Source: Roridomyces roridus (Eukaryota > Basidiomycota > Agaricomycetes > Agaricales > Mycenaceae). From it: DNA of 64,000 bases. The stretch lies in NCBI GenBank assembly GCA_029378245.1, contig JARKIF010000004.1:2046001-2110000 (forward strand), written 5' to 3'. The notes under the pieces are model-generated. The model was not told the DNA's origin and searched no databases. It saw nothing but the letters and a program-made list of their open reading frames with translations. Positions 57,995 through 64,000 of this stretch are shown here, in pieces (within the stretch, counting starts at the first letter, position 1; each line of letters opens with the position of its first letter). The translations under genes were made by a program, and so were the position numbers.

Positions 57995-60900
57995 TCAGTG
58001 GCTCGAGTTAAAAAAAAGAGCACCACATGGGACATCTGCATGTTTGGCAATCCTTCCTTCACACTCCAACCGATTGCAGTCTCTGCAAGGATTTGGACAC
58101 AGGTCTTTCCGTGAGGCACCCTTGCAATTGTTCTGACCACATTTGTGACACATTCGTTTTGGTTTTTTGTGTTGACCCTCTACTATGAACATGCTACCAG
58201 AAGTGTCTCTCGATCTCTTCCTTTGGGGCATTTGCATAGATGACGTAGGGGTCGAAACAGCAGGGAACATGAATGAACCGTGCGAGACAAGCTCAGAGGC
58301 TGGTATAGTAGTCATTGCAGATGCTTCAAGATCAAACCCTTGATGAGATGAGCTGCCACCAGACTCCAAATAGCCTCTGTAACTCATGAAGTTCATGGCA
58401 TGATTTCCCGGAGATGTTGAGTCCCACATACTATCCATGGGTGTAATTGTTGAAAGAAAAGATGCATCTGTTGTGAGCCAGGACCTTGGACCTTGGATTC
58501 CTTGATAAGTGGAACTAGGAGGTGCATAGGGTAGGTCATTGGCCAATGATGTATGGTCTGAGCCTATCTGCCAGGACAGTGAAATGTCTGTGGCAGCAGT
58601 TTGTTCCACTGGAATGTGTATCTGTTCAGCTGCTCCTGGAGGCTGATATGCTCGGAAAATGGAATGAGTCGGTGGTTCCAGGGATACCTGTGATTCAGTC
58701 TGACTGCTGGGTAACATTCCAGTAAGTATGGGTTCCTGCAATGGGACAACTATAGACGGGGCATTGTAAGCCTCAGCTGCACGATTTGCACTGCGCAGCT
58801 TCTTTTCAAGGCTCTTGACAGCGGGAAGGATCTGAGATACTGTATTCTTCTCATTTGCAGAACGAAGCCATTTTGAATGATAGGATTCCAAGTGACTCTC
58901 AAGCTGATAAACATGAATTAGTGATAAAAGCTCAATCCTGCGGTATAATAACACACCTTATAAAACAGAGTTTCACCGTTAGCTGCACTGTTCCATGTGC
59001 GAGCAGCATCTTTGAAATTTGGAGTTGAAGTGAGTGCCTGCATCATGGTTGTGAAATGCTGCTTTTCTTCCACTGAGTGTACTGTGATCACAGCATATTT
59101 GGTGCCTTGTTGCTGTGCAAGAAATGCATGCTTGCGAGCAGCTGCGTGACGAATTGAGGCTCCAGACTTTGGCATTCGATCTCTAAGACTTTTGTGAATG
59201 GATCCCTCAGGATTATTGGTTCCACGAGCACAACGGAAGATTGGAAGTTTTGTCTTGCGCTCAATACACATCTGATAATAAAGCTGGACACCCGGTGGAT
59301 CAGACAACAGTCCCAATTTCATTGCTTTGAGTACATTTTTTGCATCATGCCAAGCTTGAGCATTGAAGAGAGGCAGGTTGGTCTTTGCATCCTTTTGAGG
59401 TCCATACAGGTTGAAAACCTCATGAACCGCTTCATACAGCTTATCTGGGGGTGGAACAGTTCTTCGGCATCTACGCCACAGCCAACGGGCCTTGAACCAA
59501 ATCTGATGTTCCCATGATGAGTTCTGAGTTTTCAGATATGCCTCAATTCTGGCTTTGTCCTCTTCATGTGGAATGAAGATGGCATCTCGCAAGGCAATTC
59601 CAAATGGCCGACGCATTCCATGCTCCTTTGAAGTTTTCACCCGAGCCATTCCATGCCAGATATCCATAATTACTCGGCTCCGGATTTCTAGAGACCAAGT
59701 AGAGAATTCTGGATCATTTTCCAATGCCTGTATGACTTCTGAAATTATCTGTGTGTGCTGAGAATCCACCAAGTCAGGCTGTGGAGCCACCTTCTGTGAA
59801 TCAGAATCTGGAGGTGGGCCATCAATTTCATCCATCCAGCTTGTAGCATTTTCTGCTAGCTCATCAGAACCCCGCTCAAGGAATGTCAGCAGTTCCTGCA
59901 GTTCTGGATGGTTGATTGCGGTTCTAGTTTCCACCTCAGGAGGCTTGCTCTGGGTATCAGAGACTGTTGAACTCAAAGTCAGGTCAGAGTCAGAGGGTTC
60001 AGGCACTCGTCTCAGAACCTTGTTCCGGGCACAAACCAGATCAAATGGCACAGGTCCAAAAGCTTCAAGTGCCTTCTTGTGATGCAAGGAGATAATGGCA
60101 CCTGGAACACAAACTTCAGTGACCGTGATTCGAACCCGTTTGTTTGTGATTGATATGCTGTCATATGGTGTTGTGCTATCCATTGAGATGTGTCCTCGAG
60201 CAATGAGTTGACCATCAGTATGATGTATTGACACCAGTGTCCCAGGCAAATCAGTCTGTGATATCTTGCCAGGAACTTCAGCTTTTGCAAGGCGATGGTA
60301 TATATGTAATGATGCCAATGCATCCAATGCAGCATATTGGATCTGTTCAGCAGATAATTCACGGTTACTCCAGTTATTGCTGACACGGATGGTGTCTCTA
60401 CCCTTGTCCAGACTGTTCCCCTTTACCAGAATCTTGCCCAATATTTGGGCGCACAGGTCTGCCAATCCCATCTGAGCGTTTGTGATCACTCTCGCATCTT
60501 TAGCCATTCTAGCTAGATCGAGCCCACCCTGGAATGGGCCGTTGCCACTCTCCCTTTCCAGCCGTGCCAAGTCTTGCTTGACTGCACGACCAACCTTAAT
60601 AATTTGATCTGTTTTCAAAAAACTAATCAAGGCTGCAGGCAGCTTCCCCTGGAAATGTGCTATCTGGAAAATTGCCACCCAATTTTATATGCAATTTGTA
60701 TTATGGCAGTGGCATTTGTAGTCCTTGAATGGATGTTAACATCCCATTCAGCATCAAATCCGACAACTAGCTTGTCATTGGGATCATTGTCATTCAGGTC
60801 ACTTGTGATCTTTGCCAGCTCATCCTGAATTCGAGCTGCATCCCAGCAAATCCGAACATCAACATCAGCAGGAAGATCAAATGTTGGTAGTCCAGCATAT

Positions 60901-63065
60901 TTCTCAGTGGGAGTAACATCCTTGGTAAGAGATGGGAAAACACCTTCCAGAAATGCTTTATCTGCAGCAGGGTTGTCTGTGAACACCACTTCTGGCTGAG
61001 ATAGTCCGTAGAGTTCAAGATTACTTTTGACCTTTTCCAAAGCTGATTTAAAGTCTGAGTGGGAGCTTGTAGCCACAAAGGCAAGTACCCGAGCCTCCCC
61101 AAATTCATTGGTCAGGGTAAGGGTTGCCGCAAATACAGATTCTCCATTGATTTTCATGATCTGCTTGGTTGTCTTGTATGTATGATCAATAGCACCAAGT
61201 CGTAGACTTTTCATTGCAGCTTGCTGGTCCATATCAGCACCGTGCTCCTCAATGTACATGTCGTACATAATGCGGAGCCAACCACTACTGGGCACAAATC
61301 CGCTATATCCTTTAGGATCATCAAATGCACTGAATTCAGTGAATAGCAATGGATTGTCTGCAGTCTGGGTCAACTCAGGGTGAGCATTTGCCCAAGCAAT
61401 GACTCCATCTAGATATTGAGCATGCAGTTTGTCGAACTGCAGTCTATGGAGAACTTGAAGACTATTTGAAAACTGCTTGGAACCAAGGCCATAGTGGAAC
61501 ACTGTTCGCATCATTTCAAAAACGGGCTTTGACATAGCCCCTCGGTGACTCAGTATGGCTGGAAATTCATCGCGCAGTTGTGGCGGTAGGCCTTTCATGA
61601 TCCTTGGATCCCAACTGTTGAAAGTCACAGTTGGCTTGCCCGTCTTTGATTTGCATTTAGTACAGTGATACCTGCGACCAATCATGTAAAAGCATTCACT
61701 CATGTCCGTAACCCGACGAGGCCGGGTTGAACCATGATTTGTGAGGTGGTGTCCGCATAATGGGCAGTTGATATCAACAAAGAATGAGGGATCCCAGTAG
61801 AATAGACGTGGGTTGTACATTGCTTCCGCACTGGGCTTGACCTTCATGTTTGCATGTGCTTTGTTTCGAAGATCACCCCCAAGAATGAAGATATTGGCCC
61901 TTTGTGGAACCCAAAAGGTCTGGTGGTCTTGATATTGCCTATCTGCCTTGCGCAAGAATTTATCACAAGCGTCCTTGAGAAATGTTGGCAGTGGTTTTCT
62001 CTGCTTGCTCTCTGTCTCTGGGTCATCCTCATCATCACTTTCATCACTGCCTTGACCTCCACCCATGAATGTTGATAGATCATTCATATCTGTGTCCGCT
62101 AGGTCAACAATCTGCTCTGGATCCATATCCGGAACAACATGGTCAATCCTGGGAGTGGCTAGATCTGGGGAAGCCCCAAGAGATGTTAGAGGCAGAGTGG
62201 TTGGACCTGTAGTGGACACAGTGTGCAGATCTGTGGCAAGAGAAGAAGGACCATGATCTGTAGCCCCTTGTTTTGCCACAAGTCCATATTCTGCAAGAGA
62301 CCTCTGCCGTCCTGGTTGATCAGGGACATCTGAGGACCTTGCTAAAGCAGCAACCGGTATACGAGCAATGTGTGAGGGAGTTTCAAGAAGTCCCTGAGAA
62401 TAGAACCCAAGAGTCAATCCAGAATGGCAAGTAGAGTGGAGAAGTACTTGCCCAAGGGCCAGCATAGGGTCGGTGAACTGTGGGGTTGGGTGGCCGACCA
62501 ACCGTCTTTGGTGGATTCTTGGACTGGGATTGCTTGGGTTGTGGAGGACGTCCTCTGCGCCGTGCGACTTCTAGCAATGAATCTACTCACCAGTGACATT
62601 TGATAAAAAGAAACAAAACTCACCACTCTGGCTATCCACAAATGACACTGCTGGATAATTGGACGCGGAGGCATCGGATGGTGGGCCTAGACCAATTTTA
62701 CATCCCACATGAGTGTAATCAGGAGTTTCATACCAGGAGTGTTGGTATTTGAGGGCAAATAATGAACTAAGAATCAATGAGCATAATTTTCTGAAGAAAA
62801 GGCAATAAGGTACCAAAGCCGGGAATTTCGGCATCTGGTGTAGCCTCTGTAGCATGGACAGCACTGGATTGACCTATTTTCCATGCTGCATCACTCAATT
62901 TCATGGCAGCTAATGGTACTTACCTTCGAGATGTCCTGTAGATTGAATAGGCATTGGGCTGGGCTGCAGGTCATTAAAGGTGGGGAGGGATGTGTAGAAG
63001 TCATCTGGAAGTGAATCTTCATCCTGAAAGTAGTCAGTGGGAGAGTCGGGGGGCTTCTGGGACAT
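57995..63065 (-). CDS. Large AT-hook / zinc-ribbon / transposase-like / DEDDy 3'-5' exonuclease protein, one frameshift
   Basis: ATG at 63065 (MSQKPPDSPTDYFQDEDSLP), four small 5' exons with GT-AG introns in phase, then a long open frame to about 60663, another to 58957 and a last exon 58903-57995. Order: AT-hook-like RRRGRPP and VGRPPNP; a zinc ribbon CPLC...CTKC about 35 residues apart with WDPRIM (resembling the DUF6729 family); a RNase H-like segment with DHTYKTTKQI and VVFTDNPAADKAFLEG; a WRN/RNase D-type exonuclease with VVGFDAEW (motif I), VGRAVKQDLARL (II) and YAALDALASLHIY (III, DEDDy); and a C-terminal cluster CHKCGQNNCKG...CRDCNRLECEG. Between motifs I and II, at about 60676-60690, one base is lacking, and no intron rescues it. 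Length about 1,500 aa if joined. Related proteins are multicopy in agarics, suggesting a mobile or selfish gene; that is inference. Confidence 0.65.
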
Positions 63066-64000
63066 GGTGGTAAGAGGGAAGCTCTTATCAGATGGTCTTA
63101 TTTACAGCGCCCATTGAAAACAAACATCAGATGAGTGCTTGATAACAAGCCGCCAACACCATCTATGTATAGCCAGTTTTCCCTTTTTCTTTCTTTCCCC
63201 TTTCCTTTTTGGGCTATTTTTTTGTAATTCTTTTGGGCGCCAACAAACACCATTACCGAGCCCCACCATCCCTCCCTTGTTCCCTCCGCGTCTGGCGCTT
63301 CCTTCTTTGGCCCACGACCTGTGTCGGTTGTCAAAAGTTGATTATCATCCGCCCCGGGCCTTCACACCCGGCTTCTCCACTTCTTTACCCACGTCCACGC
63401 CATCGACACGTGTCCCTCAGTCTTTTGTCTCTTACGACGACTGAGGGGTACGTGCCTTTATCTCTTTCTTATGTATCTAGCATACTTACGAGTGTCTATG
63501 TAGTCTGCGCATTGCCGCGCTATCTAGGTACTTAATATATCAGTCTTTTGTCTCTTACGACGACTGAGGGTCTGCGCATTGCCGCGCTATCTAGCTTCTG
63601 ACATCGGTCACGTCGAGCTGCAGTCCCTCTAGGTGAGAAGTAGCTATTCTCTGATTCTCGAGTCCTCATCCCTGCTGTAGATATCGTGCCTCTTCGGATG
63701 TCTTCCGTCTCAATGCGACTTGCCTCAAATCAGGCATGGTTGCCCCTGCATTCCCGAGACTGCACGTCTACTGTATACCAACAGGTAGTGGGTGCAAGGT
63801 GTGTTTCTCGTTCCATAGGCATTCTGAGCTGGCACCCAGATCGTGCAACGTGTCAATGGGCGGACCTCGCGTGCGGCCGCATCACCGCAGGTGAATCATG
63901 TACGTTACCGTTGTCATGGTGTTCCTGCTCGCTAACTTGTTACGTTTCCTCAGCGCATCGCCGCTCTTGCGCTCCTGCTCACCCTCTTTGCTCAAATCCA
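63066..64000. other. Upstream region of the exonuclease gene and right window edge
   Basis: CT-rich promoter-like text (63170-63215). Two short direct repeats: a 30-bp unit CAGTCTTTTGTCTCTTACGA... at 63418-63447 and 63541-63570, and a 25-bp unit TCTGCGCATTGCCGCGCTAT... at 63503-63527 and 63570-63594. A possible first exon (ATG 63714, MRLASNQAWLPLHS onward, donor at about 63890, acceptor at about 63953) opens toward the window end, but has no recognisable domain. Confidence 0.4.

Noticed and set aside
1..64000. CRISPR array or bacterial operon features
   Set aside because: No regularly spaced identical repeats with unique spacers; introns and gene content are fungal.

Overview
The window reads as nuclear DNA of an agaricomycete (mushroom-forming basidiomycete). 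Evidence seen directly: genes split by introns of about 45-85 nt with GTNNG donors, CTRAY-like branch sites and YAG acceptors; F-box proteins, a fungal NB-ARC/TPR NLR, a microbial-type PARG and an ARM-repeat protein of the 'WWSDSN' type I associate with mycenoid and related agarics. The genus is inference. Exon boundaries are my own readings of splice signals and frame, not the result of an alignment program.

Layout. 1-12.7 kb: a truncated F-box-type gene, a divergent pair (nucleotidyltransferase-fold protein on minus, short-chain dehydrogenase on plus), an array of tRNA-T-arm-bearing repeats (3.3-6.3 kb), a D-xylulose kinase gene with a long low-complexity insertion, a PARG-type macrodomain gene and a decayed F-box relative. 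12.7-21 kb: transposon debris, including a CACTA-like MITE, a 3.9 kb hAT-type element holding a second TIR element, and an adjacent 785 bp hAT MITE. 21-30 kb: AT-richer, with a 3.2 kb long-TIR element, an NLR gene broken by one TAG, a GC-rich hAT MITE and a 1.5 kb Mutator-like element. 30-33 kb: an inverted, decayed copy of the divergent pair. 34-38.4 kb: a candidate 4.2 kb TIR element. 40-54.6 kb: the ordinary genic part, with a SAM-domain tail-anchored protein, an FAD monooxygenase with a hAT MITE in its promoter and a pseudogene copy 5 kb away, an ARM-repeat protein, an F-box protein, a BTB protein with a SUMO-interaction-like motif and an uncharacterised conserved protein. 54.8-57.1 kb: another T-arm repeat array, interrupted by a hAT MITE. 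58-63 kb: a very large minus-strand gene (AT-hooks, zinc ribbon, transposase-like core, DEDDy 3'-5' exonuclease, Cys cluster) with one frameshift.

The host genes look like independent housekeeping or lineage-specific genes, not one pathway. The main interest is how the locus was built: at least five MITE-type elements with recognisable target-site duplications, an inverted segmental duplication with one intact and one dead copy of two genes, and a repeat family carrying a tRNA-like T-arm at about 25 places on both strands. The best candidates for an under-described system are the exonuclease/transposase-like gene and the T-arm repeat family.
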